Assembly: GCA_030744755.1 (NCBI GenBank)
Contig: JASLPY010000007.1
Coordinates: forward strand, 54,733 to 118,732
Length of the DNA: 64,000 nucleotides
Origin: Kiritimatiellia bacterium
Lineage (GTDB): Bacteria > Verrucomicrobiota > Kiritimatiellia > UBA8416 > JADHWI01
Direction: 5' to 3'
Part shown: positions 42,847 through 55,633 of the stretch, in pieces
Layout of the letters: every line of letters starts with the position of its first letter
Position numbering within the stretch: the stretch's first letter is position 1
The notes under the pieces: generated by a model
The model's input: the letters and a program-made list of their open reading frames with translations, nothing else
What the model was told of the DNA's origin: nothing
The model's database searches: none
Made by a program: the position numbers and the translations under genes

Positions 42847-43932
42847 TTAGTGCGAAGATGGCCTGCGGGGCGTCTCCTCAACGAGGTTTGCTAACTGCAG
42901 CGTTGCGTCGGGAACGGCCACTTGTGACAACCCTTCCCTCATTCTTAAGAGTTTCTCCGGGTTCTGCCTGCAGTCCTCGATATAGTCAGCCAGCCACTCG
43001 GGCGTGAGTTCCGGCTGGGTAACGACATCTGCACCGCCTGCCCGCTGGAGCACTTCTGCGTTAAAGCGCTGATGGTCACGCCGAGCCGAGGGCAGGGGCA
43101 CCAGCAAGGATGGAACCCCGCAGGCCGACAGTTCCGTGCAACTTGCCGCGCCGGATCTGCTGATGGCGATGTCGGCGGCGGCGTAGGCCTTTCCCATCTC
43201 ATCCAAGAACCCGAAAACAAGCGATGGAACGCCCGCTTCTTCGTATTGCCTCCTCACACCGGTCTCATCGTTACGGCCCGACAAGTGCACGACCTGGACA
43301 GGAAATCCCTTAGCGTGCAGCGCGCAGAGAGCCTCGGTAGCGACCTCGTTAAGCCTTCGTGCTCCCTGGCTCCCCCCCATGACGAGCACGGTGAAAAGAT
43401 CCTCGTCAAGGAGACCGGCATCGAAACTGCCGGTGAGACGTCGGCGCAGAGGAAAGCCGGTAACAACAACATTATCACTGGATATGTGAAGCGATGCATC
43501 CTGGAATGCCACGGCCACCACCCTCGCAAAGCGTGACAGAAAAGATATTGCGCGCCCGGGAACTACGTTTGCCTCGTGGAGAACGACTGGAACATGGAGA
43601 AGCCTGGCAGCCAATACCGGGCCAACCGATGCGTAACTTCCCATGGCAAGGATCACATCCGGCCGGTTCTTACGCATTTCACCGTAACTGCATGCCACGG
43701 CCTTTACCAGGCGCCATGCAACACCAACGGCACCAAGTATGGCACCGGTCTGAAAACCCCTCGCCTTGATACGCACCGTCGCACCATCCCAATCCCCTGC
43801 AGATACGTTCTCCACATCCCGCCCTGCCAACCACAGCACGACATCGTGGCCGCGATCTCTCAGCGCTTCCGCGACTGCCAATCCGGGAAACACGTGCCCC
43901 CCTGTACCCCCACATGCAACCGCAACCTTCAC
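42847..43932 (-). CDS. murG: UDP-N-acetylglucosamine transferase of the lipid II pathway
   Basis: The protein has 361 residues from GTG 43932, with GGGAGAA at suitable spacing. VAVACGGTGGHVFPGLAVAE is the N-terminal glycine loop. AMGSYASVGPVLAA, LHEANVVPGRA, VLVMGGSQGARRLNEVA and ISRSGAASCTELSACGVPSL are the classical MurG blocks for lipid I and UDP-GlcNAc binding. It transfers GlcNAc to lipid I at the inner face of the cytoplasmic membrane. The other mur and fts genes of the usual division cluster are absent, so murG is separated from it here. Confidence 0.96.
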   Translation of the reverse strand: MKVAVACGGTGGHVFPGLAVAEALRDRGHDVVLWLAGRDVENVSAGDWDGATVRIKARGFQTGAILGAVGVAWRLVKAVACSYGEMRKNRPDVILAMGSYASVGPVLAARLLHVPVVLHEANVVPGRAISFLSRFARVVAVAFQDASLHISSDNVVVTGFPLRRRLTGSFDAGLLDEDLFTVLVMGGSQGARRLNEVATEALCALHAKGFPVQVVHLSGRNDETGVRRQYEEAGVPSLVFGFLDEMGKAYAAADIAISRSGAASCTELSACGVPSLLVPLPSARRDHQRFNAEVLQRAGGADVVTQPELTPEWLADYIEDCRQNPEKLLRMREGLSQVAVPDATLQLANLVEETPRRPSSH

Positions 43933-44041
43933 CTTGGATTCTCCCCTTATAAAACAACAGACACGAAGCGTATCAGCAGTGCCTTCATAGCCCTGAAAGA
44001 GTAGCTTCTTAAAGATACCGCGGCAAACATCAATCCCTAAT

Positions 44042-44072
44042 GAGCGTTCAGCGCTGTGAGCGCAGAACGCTC
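44042..44072. repeat. Dispersed-repeat hairpin, copy D
   Basis: GAGCGTTC (44042-44049) and GAACGCTC (44065-44072) enclose AGCGCTGTGAGCGCA, forming a near-perfect hairpin. The sequence CTGTGAGCGCAGAACGC is the same as the hairpin ending dispersed repeats at 15367 (inverted) and 63926. It lies between murG and the kinase gene. Confidence 0.6.
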
Positions 44073-44131
44073 CTAATGGTTGATGGATGACGGACGTTCA
44101 TGTTAGAAAGTAGGGATAGAAGGATTCTGTA

Positions 44132-48258
<4,127 letters not shown>

Positions 48259-48294
48259 TTTGAGAAGTCACCCTCTTTGCAGCTTTCAGTAGAT

Positions 48295-48340
48295 CGGCTC
48301 TCCAGAGCTGATCATCTCATGGTGCAGCTCTGGAGAGCCG
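48295..48340. terminator. Perfect 16-bp stem between convergent ligA and xylB-like genes
   Basis: CGGCTCTCCAGAGCTG (48295-48310) and CAGCTCTGGAGAGCCG (48325-48340) are exact inverted repeats with a 14-base loop. CACCTACTTCTTTC follows on the plus strand. The position between two convergent genes suits a bidirectional terminator, though the T-content is modest. The sequence could also be a dispersed palindrome. Confidence 0.55.
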
Positions 48341-48361
48341 CACCTACTTCTTTCGATCTTC

Positions 48362-49972
48362 TCAGCCGGCAATTCCGTTCTCTAATTCCGCGTAGCGGTC
48401 GAGCATAGCCGTGTACAGTGCGTGGGCATCCATGTCCGGATCAGCCGCCTTCTGGAATGGTGGAGCCGTGGCGAGGATATCGGCAAACGGAATGAACTTG
48501 CCTTCTTTTCCGCATGTCCAACCGTGAACTGCACGGTATGCGGCTCCGAGCGCGGCAGAATTCGCCGATTCACCCACGAACACCGGAACACCGAAAACAT
48601 CGGACATGACGCGTATGACGGTCGGGTCAACAGACGCCCCACCGGTTGCCAGGATCGTAGCCGGCGCCAGTCCGATCTTTGAACCGTGAATGCGCATTGA
48701 AAGGAACTGTCCTTCCAGCACTGCGCGTGCCTCCGCCGCTTCGGAGAACGAGTCAACTTCCTGTCCGTTGCCGCCAAACCGGTGAACACCCGTGTTCAGA
48801 ATCGTAGGAGTAATCTCCGGCTCCCGGATATAGAAACCAATCTGGCCCTCATTACCAACGGGTGACGTGTCCACGAGATCCCCGTACTCTTTCCATGACT
48901 CAACCGAGCAGAGGTCCCTGACATATTCCCTGGTCAACGACCCGTTCTTGTAACAGATCATTGCCATGTAGGCATCCGGATCCACGGGATTCACAAAGAT
49001 GTGGCCCTCATCCGCAGACGGCTTGGGTTCGGCCAGCGAACCAAACACGGTGTCGCTCGTACCCAGGCTGATAGCAATATCTCCCGTGTGCTGAAGTCTC
49101 AGGCCCGCAAGGCTGTTTGGGTTGTCGCCGGAAAACACGACGACATCGCATCCGGGATCAAATCCGAACTCCTCGACGAAGTAGCCTTGCACCTTACCCG
49201 CGAGCTCGTGAGAAGCGGCGATTTCGCCCAGGCGGTAGGCCAGTCCCGGGGCAGTACAATCCAGTGCCCCGGACGACCACTGCTTGGAGCGGATGCTCAT
49301 AAGATTCATGCCTGATCCGTCGCTCGTGTCTATAGGTGCGTAATCACCAATCAGCAGTGAAGCCATGAACGAACTCACCAGCGCAATATGCTCGGTAGTA
49401 TCATACGAACGCGGATCCTGCTGGTAAATCTTGGCAATCTGGTTGCCCGTGAAACGCTCATAGGCACGGGACCCGGTAAGCTCCGCAACGGCTTGTGCGC
49501 CACCCAGCATCATTTCCCTGTCCTCGCACTGAGCTGTCGTGCTGGAATCCATCCAGATGGGCGATCTCTTCAGCGAGAAAATTCCGCGCAACTGGCTGGC
49601 CAGTGTTGACCCGGCCTTTAACCCCTGCAGTGCATTACGGGCCTTGTCGTTCAACCAAACGCTTCCGTGCTGCTGGCCCGAACCTGATATGGCGGCCACG
49701 CGCGAAAAAGGAAAGCCGTCATCTGCCATCTTCCTGAGTAGCAGATCCAGGGCCTTGACCCACATCAATGGCGGAGAAGTTACTGTCAGGCCATCTTCAT
49801 CATGATGCACCCCGCCTTCTGTCTTGAATTCGGGCAGATCCTCGTCGAAGTTGACCCCATATTCCCCAGTGACGTTGAGAGCGGCATCGATGATCACCGT
49901 CTTCAGGCCCTGCGTGCTCGAGTCAAGACCAACGAAAAGAGGTTCAGTAATATCAGATTTTGTAGTCGTCAT
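48362..49972 (-). CDS. xylB: Xylulokinase of the eukaryote-like type (FGGY family)
   Basis: The protein has 536 residues. Blocks such as GLDSSTQGLKTVIIDAALNV, DLPEFKTEGGVHHDEDGLTV, SGSGQQHGSVW, IWMDSSTTAQCEDRE, SRAYERFTGNQIAKIYQQDP and SLGTSDTVFGSL closely resemble the animal XYLB proteins rather than the shorter (about 490-residue) E. coli type. ATP-binding LATGGASVDPTVIRVMSDVF and a C-terminal helix complete the FGGY fold. It phosphorylates D-xylulose to xylulose 5-phosphate for the pentose phosphate pathway. It is divergent from the fucose isomerase gene across 239 bases. A different ketose substrate (for example L-fuculose) cannot be excluded. Confidence 0.85.
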   Translation of the reverse strand: MTTTKSDITEPLFVGLDSSTQGLKTVIIDAALNVTGEYGVNFDEDLPEFKTEGGVHHDEDGLTVTSPPLMWVKALDLLLRKMADDGFPFSRVAAISGSGQQHGSVWLNDKARNALQGLKAGSTLASQLRGIFSLKRSPIWMDSSTTAQCEDREMMLGGAQAVAELTGSRAYERFTGNQIAKIYQQDPRSYDTTEHIALVSSFMASLLIGDYAPIDTSDGSGMNLMSIRSKQWSSGALDCTAPGLAYRLGEIAASHELAGKVQGYFVEEFGFDPGCDVVVFSGDNPNSLAGLRLQHTGDIAISLGTSDTVFGSLAEPKPSADEGHIFVNPVDPDAYMAMICYKNGSLTREYVRDLCSVESWKEYGDLVDTSPVGNEGQIGFYIREPEITPTILNTGVHRFGGNGQEVDSFSEAAEARAVLEGQFLSMRIHGSKIGLAPATILATGGASVDPTVIRVMSDVFGVPVFVGESANSAALGAAYRAVHGWTCGKEGKFIPFADILATAPPFQKAADPDMDAHALYTAMLDRYAELENGIAG

Positions 49973-50211
49973 GAAAAACAGACTCCCTTGCTAATTTGAG
50001 GCTCATCCCGGAAAATCGAGCCATTCTAACAGAGCACAGAGCGCAGAGCAAAGCACCGATTTGCCGGGATGGCTGTTTCTTGCGAAAAAGTCCCGTCAAA
50101 TCGACCCACCCACCCCCTCCCCATCACCAGGCGTTTTCCTTGCTTGCATGCCTTTTGGCCATCACGTATTCTCGATAAAGGCGAACTCAAGATCATGAGA
50201 GGACCTCAATT

Positions 50212-52083
50212 ATGAGCCCCAGAGCGAACTCCAAAAGGAAGGGTCTGGCAGCAACAAAGACTAGACCCAGGCGCTTCAAGACGACCCCCAGGCAACTCGT
50301 CGGCCACGTTCCAACTATTGCCATTACACCGGTAGCCGACGGGCGTGCCGGTGCCTATGACGACAACCTTGAGAAGACTTGGCGGATGGTGGAGAAAGTC
50401 CATGATCTCATCGCAAAGAACGTGACCATGTTGGACGGCACACCTGTTCGCATAGTGACGGCGCCCGAGATCGTCTACGGCCCTCGCACCGGGGCGCTCG
50501 CGCAGGCACACTATACAAAACAAGGCGTAAGCGCCAACATATGGGTAAGCCGTTCCTGGGCATACAGCGATGAACTCATGAGCGCCTGCCAGGGCATCGG
50601 TTCCTCCGAGTGGCAGCAGGCCGCATACGGGCTGAACCAGACTGACCGGCCGGGAGCCGTCTGGCTCAAGGCCTTCACGGCGGCAATGGACGAGAAGAAG
50701 CGCCCGATATTCTGCATTTACAGCGCGGACCTGGAGAACGAAGACAGACCGCTCTCGGCCTTCGTGGCCGAACGCATCCTCAGGTTTGCCCGCTGTGCCA
50801 CGGCTGTGGCAGAGATCCGCGGCAAGAACTACCTTAGTCTTGGAGGCGTATCGATGGGCATAATCGGTTCCGACGTACGCCGCAACACCTTCCTGGACTA
50901 CCTGGGTATGGGCACGGTGTCTTATGACATGGTAGGAATCAAGGGGCGCATGGACAAGAGGTTCTACGATCACGAGGAATTCGAAAAAGCCTTCCGCTTC
51001 ATGAAAAAGAAGTTCGAATTCCAGTTCGGACAAGGCACCCGGCCGCAGCCGCCTGACGAACTGCTCGCCGACTGCATCAGGATGACATTGATAGTCAGAG
51101 ATCTGATGGTTGGAAACCCCGTGCTGGCCAGCAAGAGTGCCGGAAAGGCCCAGGGCTTCAAGGCGGATATCGAGTACGCCCAGGGAGCTAACGCCATTGC
51201 TGCAGGAATCCAGGGGCAACGCCAATGGACGGACCTCTACCCCAATTTCGATATCACCGAGTCTATTCTGAACAGCTCGTTTGACTGGAACGGATTCCGG
51301 GCACCCATGATTCTTGCAACAGAAAACGACAGCAAGAACGCCATGGGCATGATGATTGCATCGCTCATTACGGGAATGCCGCAACTCTTCGCGGACATCC
51401 GTACCAACTGGACAGCCGAGAGTATTGAGGCCGCTACCGGCGTCGATGTCTCCAAGATCGTTCCGCGCGGCTTGATTGACAAGCGGAATTCCGGGGCCGG
51501 TGCACTGGACTACGCCATAGACGTACCAGCACTGGTGGCGGGCGGCAAGGATATGCCCATACAGGAAGTGGCTGCCAGGATAAAGTCCAGCAAGTCACTT
51601 CAGAAGAAGCTCATGAAGGGAGCGATCGACGGCACAACGTACATGAATGCCGAACTGACGTACTTCCCTGGCGACGGCCTTTCCAGCCATTACACGACGC
51701 CGGGCGCTGTGCCGATGACGGCCTATCGCTACAACGTTGTAGGAGACCTGGTCACATCCTCGGTGGTCGAGGGCGAGACGGTTGAACTGCCCGGCGAAGT
51801 GGCGCAGCACATCAGCAAGGTCACCGACCCGACCTGGCCGGAATCTTACTGGGTGCCCAGGGACATGTCGTCATTCGAGTATATGTCGCGAATAGGACCG
51901 AACCACGACGCCAACTCCTTCGGTCTCATCGGCGCGGACATGTTGACGATCAATGCCATGTTGAGGATCCCGGTAGATTTGCACAACGTGCCAAGAGACC
52001 GTATATTCAGACCCACGATGTGGGACCGATTCGGAGGAGACGATTTCCGCGCCTGCGAGGCCCTCGGCCCGCTGTATGCGTAG
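50212..52083 (+). CDS. fucI: L-fucose isomerase family protein
   Basis: The protein has 623 residues (E. coli FucI has 591) with AGAGGACC upstream. PTIAITPVADGRAGAYDDNL opens the family. Others are YLSLGGVSMGIIGSDVRR, the metal-ligand region MILATENDSKNAMGMMIASL (Asp) with an upstream Glu, and a C-terminal TYFPGDGLSSHYTTPGAVPM containing a His. These match FucI, which converts L-fucose to L-fuculose and in some organisms D-arabinose to D-ribulose. About 30 extra basic residues at the N-terminus (SPRANSKRKGLAATKTRPRR) are unusual. Divergent from the xylulokinase gene. No fuculose aldolase is nearby. Confidence 0.88.
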   Translation: MSPRANSKRKGLAATKTRPRRFKTTPRQLVGHVPTIAITPVADGRAGAYDDNLEKTWRMVEKVHDLIAKNVTMLDGTPVRIVTAPEIVYGPRTGALAQAHYTKQGVSANIWVSRSWAYSDELMSACQGIGSSEWQQAAYGLNQTDRPGAVWLKAFTAAMDEKKRPIFCIYSADLENEDRPLSAFVAERILRFARCATAVAEIRGKNYLSLGGVSMGIIGSDVRRNTFLDYLGMGTVSYDMVGIKGRMDKRFYDHEEFEKAFRFMKKKFEFQFGQGTRPQPPDELLADCIRMTLIVRDLMVGNPVLASKSAGKAQGFKADIEYAQGANAIAAGIQGQRQWTDLYPNFDITESILNSSFDWNGFRAPMILATENDSKNAMGMMIASLITGMPQLFADIRTNWTAESIEAATGVDVSKIVPRGLIDKRNSGAGALDYAIDVPALVAGGKDMPIQEVAARIKSSKSLQKKLMKGAIDGTTYMNAELTYFPGDGLSSHYTTPGAVPMTAYRYNVVGDLVTSSVVEGETVELPGEVAQHISKVTDPTWPESYWVPRDMSSFEYMSRIGPNHDANSFGLIGADMLTINAMLRIPVDLHNVPRDRIFRPTMWDRFGGDDFRACEALGPLYA

Positions 52084-52182
52084 GAAAAAGAAGCTGCGGG
52101 ACGTTCAGTTCTCACCTCCAGGAGCTGGCGCTCGCGGCCACGGGGAGACATAAGGCTCCTCTTAGAAGGCTCAAGGGGCTGC

Positions 52183-52208
52183 GAAGAGACGCTACTCTTC
52201 TGCTTTTT
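52183..52208 (+). terminator. Terminator after fucose isomerase
   Basis: GAAGAG (52183-52188), six-base loop, CTCTTC (52195-52200), then TGCTTTTT. The stem is short but followed by a T-run. It overlaps the 3' end of tatC on the other strand. Confidence 0.4.
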
Positions 52209-53061
52209 CGGCTTCATCAGCTTCATCAGCTTCATCGGCCTCATCGGCTTCATCAGCTTCATCGGCTTCATCGGCTTCATCAGCTTCATCGGCTTCATCT
52301 GGCTCATCTGCTTCGCTGCGACGTTCCTTGAGCCAGATCATCCATATGCAGCCCTCGTAGAGAAGTGCCATGGGGCCGGCCATAAGTAGCTGTGTTAGAG
52401 GGTCAGGCGGGGTCAGAAGCATGGCTATTACGAGCAGGCCAACCAGCACATGCCTTCGTTTCTCGCGAAGCTGTCTTGACGAGATGATCCCAACGCTTCC
52501 CAACGCAAGCAGAATCACGGGTAACTGAAAAGTGAGTCCGAATGCGATCAGCAGCTTGAGCACGAATGCAACGTAATCACCCAGCTCGACGAACTCGCTG
52601 GTTTCACCCAGCCAGGCGTTGATCTTGAACATAACCTGTAGCGCCACCGGCAGGGTTACGTAATAGCCCATGGAAACGCCTGCGACGAACAGGGCTACCG
52701 CGAAGCCCGATGAACGTTGGATAGCTTTACGTTCCCGAGCCGTGAGCCCGGGAAAAACGAAGTTCCCGATTGCAAAAACGATGAACGGGGCGCTGAAAAG
52801 CAGGCCCGACCAGAAGATGAGTTTCAGCGCCAGTTGCAACCCGCCGGCCACCTTGAGAATCTTGAGATACTCTGCCGGGTTCTTCCCGGCCTTGATCACA
52901 GGAATCTCGAGAGCGTGCTTGATCCATGGTGCAAGGGGTACGGCAATGCACATGCCTATGAGAAGGGACACTGCGCACCACAAGATAGTCTTGCGGAGGT
53001 CATCCAGGTGTTCGACGAATGGCTTGGTATGGTCCTTCGTGGCTTCATCCGGCGAGGTCAT
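52192..53061 (-). CDS. tatC: Sec-independent translocase TatC with Asp-Glu-Ala repeat tail
   Basis: The protein has 289 residues from ATG 53061. The conserved cytoplasmic start PFVEHLDDLRKTILWCAVSL is present. Six hydrophobic segments follow, including LLIGMCIAVPLAPWI, FWSGLLFSAPFIVFAIGNFV, FAVALFVAGVSMGYYVTLPV and VAFVLKLLIAFGLTFQLPVI. The last 40 or so residues are a run of DEA triplets ending in KAEE, encoded by 9-base units related to GCTTCATCG at 52203-52315. TatC is the receptor of the twin-arginine pathway in the cytoplasmic membrane. Its start overlaps the end of tatA by 17 bases. The tail is not part of the normal fold. Confidence 0.93.
   Translation of the reverse strand: MTSPDEATKDHTKPFVEHLDDLRKTILWCAVSLLIGMCIAVPLAPWIKHALEIPVIKAGKNPAEYLKILKVAGGLQLALKLIFWSGLLFSAPFIVFAIGNFVFPGLTARERKAIQRSSGFAVALFVAGVSMGYYVTLPVALQVMFKINAWLGETSEFVELGDYVAFVLKLLIAFGLTFQLPVILLALGSVGIISSRQLREKRRHVLVGLLVIAMLLTPPDPLTQLLMAGPMALLYEGCIWMIWLKERRSEADEPDEADEADEADEADEADEADEADEADEADEAEKAEE
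52203..52315. repeat. Tandem 9-base repeat encoding TatC Asp-Glu-Ala tail
   Basis: Repeated TTCATCAGC / TTCATCGGC units, with occasional CTCATCGGC, run for about 110 bases in phase with the TatC frame. The pattern suggests slippage or unequal exchange, and the copy number may vary between strains. Confidence 0.85.
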
Positions 53062-53542
53062 GCTTTTCTTCTCCCTCTTCCTCGGCGACCTCATCATTGT
53101 CGACGGGGGGGTCAGCCGGGACCTCGGTCGGATCATCGGGTTCCTTTACAACCGTTTCCGGTGAAGAGGAATCCTCGCCGGTCTCGACAGTTTCGAAGCC
53201 ATCCTCGACGAAAGTGTCTTCATCCGATGAATACTGGTCTGAAAACTCGTCCATGCTGCCTTCCTCCGCATCGACGTCCATGTAATCGTCATCGCCATAG
53301 CCGGAGGCCAGGTCAGAGAACTCGTCCACGACTTCACTGGTGACGCCGTCATCGATTTGCATGATCTGATCCCGGAAGTCCTGCGATGCCTTACGAAGCT
53401 CGTCCAGGGCACGACCAATCATCCTGGCTATCTCCGGGAGCCTCTTGGGGCCAAAAAGGAGAAGGACGACGGCAGAGATCAAGAGTAGTTCACCCATACC
53501 GGGGGAACCGGAAAGGAATGCTACCGGGAGCGATACGTTCAT
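53045..53542 (-). CDS. tatA: Twin-arginine translocase TatA/TatB-type protein with acidic tail
   Basis: The protein has 165 residues. The N-terminal helix MGELLLISAVVLLLFGPKRL followed by PEIARMIGRALDELRKA is the TatA/B transmembrane plus amphipathic helix, with the FGP hinge intact. A start at internal Met16 (53497) is possible. From about residue 65 the chain is strongly acidic (DDYMDVDAEEGSMDEFSDQY and more), far longer than usual TatA tails. Located between pal and tatC in one minus-strand operon. Whether it serves as TatA, TatB or both cannot be decided; no second copy is in the window. Confidence 0.9.
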   Translation of the reverse strand: MNVSLPVAFLSGSPGMGELLLISAVVLLLFGPKRLPEIARMIGRALDELRKASQDFRDQIMQIDDGVTSEVVDEFSDLASGYGDDDYMDVDAEEGSMDEFSDQYSSDEDTFVEDGFETVETGEDSSSPETVVKEPDDPTEVPADPPVDNDEVAEEEGEEKHDLAG

Positions 53543-53551
53543 ATCAGGGGC

Positions 53552-54073
53552 TTACCGGAACAGGGCGAATACACCGCGCCTATTAAGGCGATATGCCTCC
53601 GGCGTATGCCCGGAATCCTGTGGCTGTTCTTCGCCGAAACTTCGAGTTTGAACACGGCCCCCGTCGACACCAAGACCGACCAGGTACGCGCGGACCGCCA
53701 GCGCCCTGCTTTCGCCGAGCGACATGTTGTAGTCACGGCTGCCACGTTCATCACAGTGGCCCTCCACAACCAGTCGTACTTCAGGTGACCGGCGCATGTA
53801 ATCGGCAACGGCTTCGACCTTGGCCGCCTGGGAAGATTCCACTACAAAACTGTCATAGCCGAACAGAACGTTTTCGAAATGAACGTCGGTTATGGGAATT
53901 CCGTCCTCGAACCTTGCTCCCAGCGGAATACCTCCGCCATCAACCGCGTCGATATCGTCAAACCCAAGCAATCCTTCGTCGGTGAGATCGGTACTCGGAG
54001 TCCGACAGCCCGAGACAATAACCACGCAGGCCGTTAACAATGCAACACACTTCAACGTACGCGAGAAAATCAT
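53552..54073 (-). CDS. pal: Peptidoglycan-associated lipoprotein (OmpA-like)
   Basis: The protein has 173 residues. The lipoprotein signal ends VVIVSGC with Cys23 lipidated. The OmpA C-terminal domain covers about 65-173: VLFGYDSFVVESSQAAKVEA, LVVEGHCDERGSRDYNMSLG, ESRALAVRAYLVGLGV and RSFGEEQPQDSGHTPEAYRL NRR. These are the classical Pal peptidoglycan-binding blocks. It anchors the outer membrane to the cell wall and works with TolB, encoded just upstream. Placement 9 bases before tatA suggests co-transcription. Confidence 0.93.
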   Translation of the reverse strand: MIFSRTLKCVALLTACVVIVSGCRTPSTDLTDEGLLGFDDIDAVDGGGIPLGARFEDGIPITDVHFENVLFGYDSFVVESSQAAKVEAVADYMRRSPEVRLVVEGHCDERGSRDYNMSLGESRALAVRAYLVGLGVDGGRVQTRSFGEEQPQDSGHTPEAYRLNRRGVFALFR

Positions 54074-54216
54074 AACTTCATCTCCCTCTTAAAGGTTCTC
54101 CTTATACCAATTCTAGAATCCTAGCTCACCAAACCCGAGGCGACCAGCATGTTGTTCTCCGCCAAAGATTAAATCGTTCAACCCAACCAGAACTTTCAAC
54201 CGGCCTTACACCGTTA

Positions 54217-55446
54217 TCATTTCGGAGACCATGCCGGCGCGTACCAGTCACCCTGTAGCGTTGTCAAACGCAGGGAACGTAGCGGAGGCCCAGACATAGT
54301 GTCAAGAACATAGACCTCTGTTTGGTAGCCTTCTGCCCGCGCATAAACAATGTGACGACCATCAGGCGCCCATGAAGGAGACTCATGGTCAACGTATTCA
54401 GACGTTATCTGGCTCTCCTTACGAGCCACAAGGTCAACAATTGAGAGCTGGTATCTTCCCGCACGCCGGCTACTGCACACTATTCTGTCATCAGGCCCCC
54501 AGTCAGGAGACACATTCTCGGTACCCCTGAACGTGATTCTCTTCTGATTCCCCCCATTCTTATTCACAACGTAGACTTGCGGAGCCCCAGACCTGTCGGA
54601 AACAAAAGTTACCTTGTCTCCCTTCGGAGACCAGCTCGGGCTGGCTTCCGCCGCGTGGGGAGTCTTGGTCAGCCTGGTAAGCCGCCGGTTACTGAGATTG
54701 ATGACGTAAAGATCCGGATTGCCATCTTTCGACAGCGTGAGAACCATTTCCCTGCCATTCGGTGATATCTCTGCGCCGGTGTTCAGTCCAGGATATCCCG
54801 CGATGCGTTTCCACCTGCCGCTGCTGAGATCCACGTAGTATACGTCCGGGTAGCCGCCACGAAATGACGTATAGACCAGCGAAGCACCGTCCGGGCCCCA
54901 GTCAGGGGACAGGCAAACCGCCCTGTCTTTCGTTATCTGCATCATGTTCTGACCGTCGGCATCACAGATATACAGATCCTTGCCGCCGCTCCGCTTGCCA
55001 ATCATGACAATCCTTGTTGATGCAATCCCCGGTTTACCGGTTACCGCGAGCACAATGGCATCGGCAAGCTCATGGGCCAGTGTTCTTGCCCTGTTGGACG
55101 CTCCCGTGTAGGTCCGGCGGAAATACGTTCTTCCCGCCGTGACTCCCTGCAACGCGCATTGCACCTTAAGCATTCCAGCCGAATCCTGGCATGTACCTGC
55201 CGCCTTCAGGGCACCTCCTTGGGGAACAACGGTGAACCAGCCGGAATAGACAAGATCCTTCTCGAGTGTTCTCAGGAAAAGCTGCGATGATGCCCCCCCG
55301 ACTTGTTTCAGAGAAGATATCTCTATCGTATATCTCTGCGCACCCTTCTTGATTACCGTGGTATCGGCAGCGCCGTATGCATCACCGGCTCCGACAATAA
55401 GTAGCAGTCCGAAAACCACTATCAAAACAGCTCTAACCCCTCGCAT
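54217..55446 (-). CDS. tolB: Tol-Pal system protein TolB
   Basis: The protein has 409 residues from ATG 55446, with AGGAGA ahead. A signal peptide (RGVRAVLIVVFGLLLIVGAG, cleavage near AYGA) sends it to the periplasm. An N-terminal alpha/beta domain (YSGWFTVVPQGG, RTLAHELADAIVLAVTGKPG) is followed by a six-bladed WD40-like (PD40) propeller with repeated SPDWGPDGASLVYTS, SPNGREMVLTLSKDGNPDLY, SPSWSPKGDKVTFVSDRSGA and ESPSWAPDGRHIVYARAEGY. Together these are the TolB family. It partners Pal in outer-membrane constriction. TolQRA are not seen in the window. Confidence 0.94.
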   Translation of the reverse strand: MRGVRAVLIVVFGLLLIVGAGDAYGAADTTVIKKGAQRYTIEISSLKQVGGASSQLFLRTLEKDLVYSGWFTVVPQGGALKAAGTCQDSAGMLKVQCALQGVTAGRTYFRRTYTGASNRARTLAHELADAIVLAVTGKPGIASTRIVMIGKRSGGKDLYICDADGQNMMQITKDRAVCLSPDWGPDGASLVYTSFRGGYPDVYYVDLSSGRWKRIAGYPGLNTGAEISPNGREMVLTLSKDGNPDLYVINLSNRRLTRLTKTPHAAEASPSWSPKGDKVTFVSDRSGAPQVYVVNKNGGNQKRITFRGTENVSPDWGPDDRIVCSSRRAGRYQLSIVDLVARKESQITSEYVDHESPSWAPDGRHIVYARAEGYQTEVYVLDTMSGPPLRSLRLTTLQGDWYAPAWSPK

Positions 55447-55633
55447 CAGCAAAATCTCCTGGTTGCCGGGACACACCCCCGGAAGGCAACAACAAGTGTG
55501 TTTCCTTCATAATGGCAGGTATCGGGGACTTAGACAAGGGAAGGAGTAAGCATTTTCGATTTGCTTCCTCTTTAACGCTTGCGCAGGGCCGGAATCAAGA
55601 AACATCTTTGCCCGGTAAGGTGCCTGTGTTTAA

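Noticed and set aside
50206..51384. Minus-strand open frame of 392 codons
   Set aside because: Antisense to the fucose isomerase; no domain recognised.
52020..52331. Plus-strand frame rich in Leu-His-Gln repeats
   Set aside because: It is the complement of the TatC Asp-Glu-Ala repeat tail.
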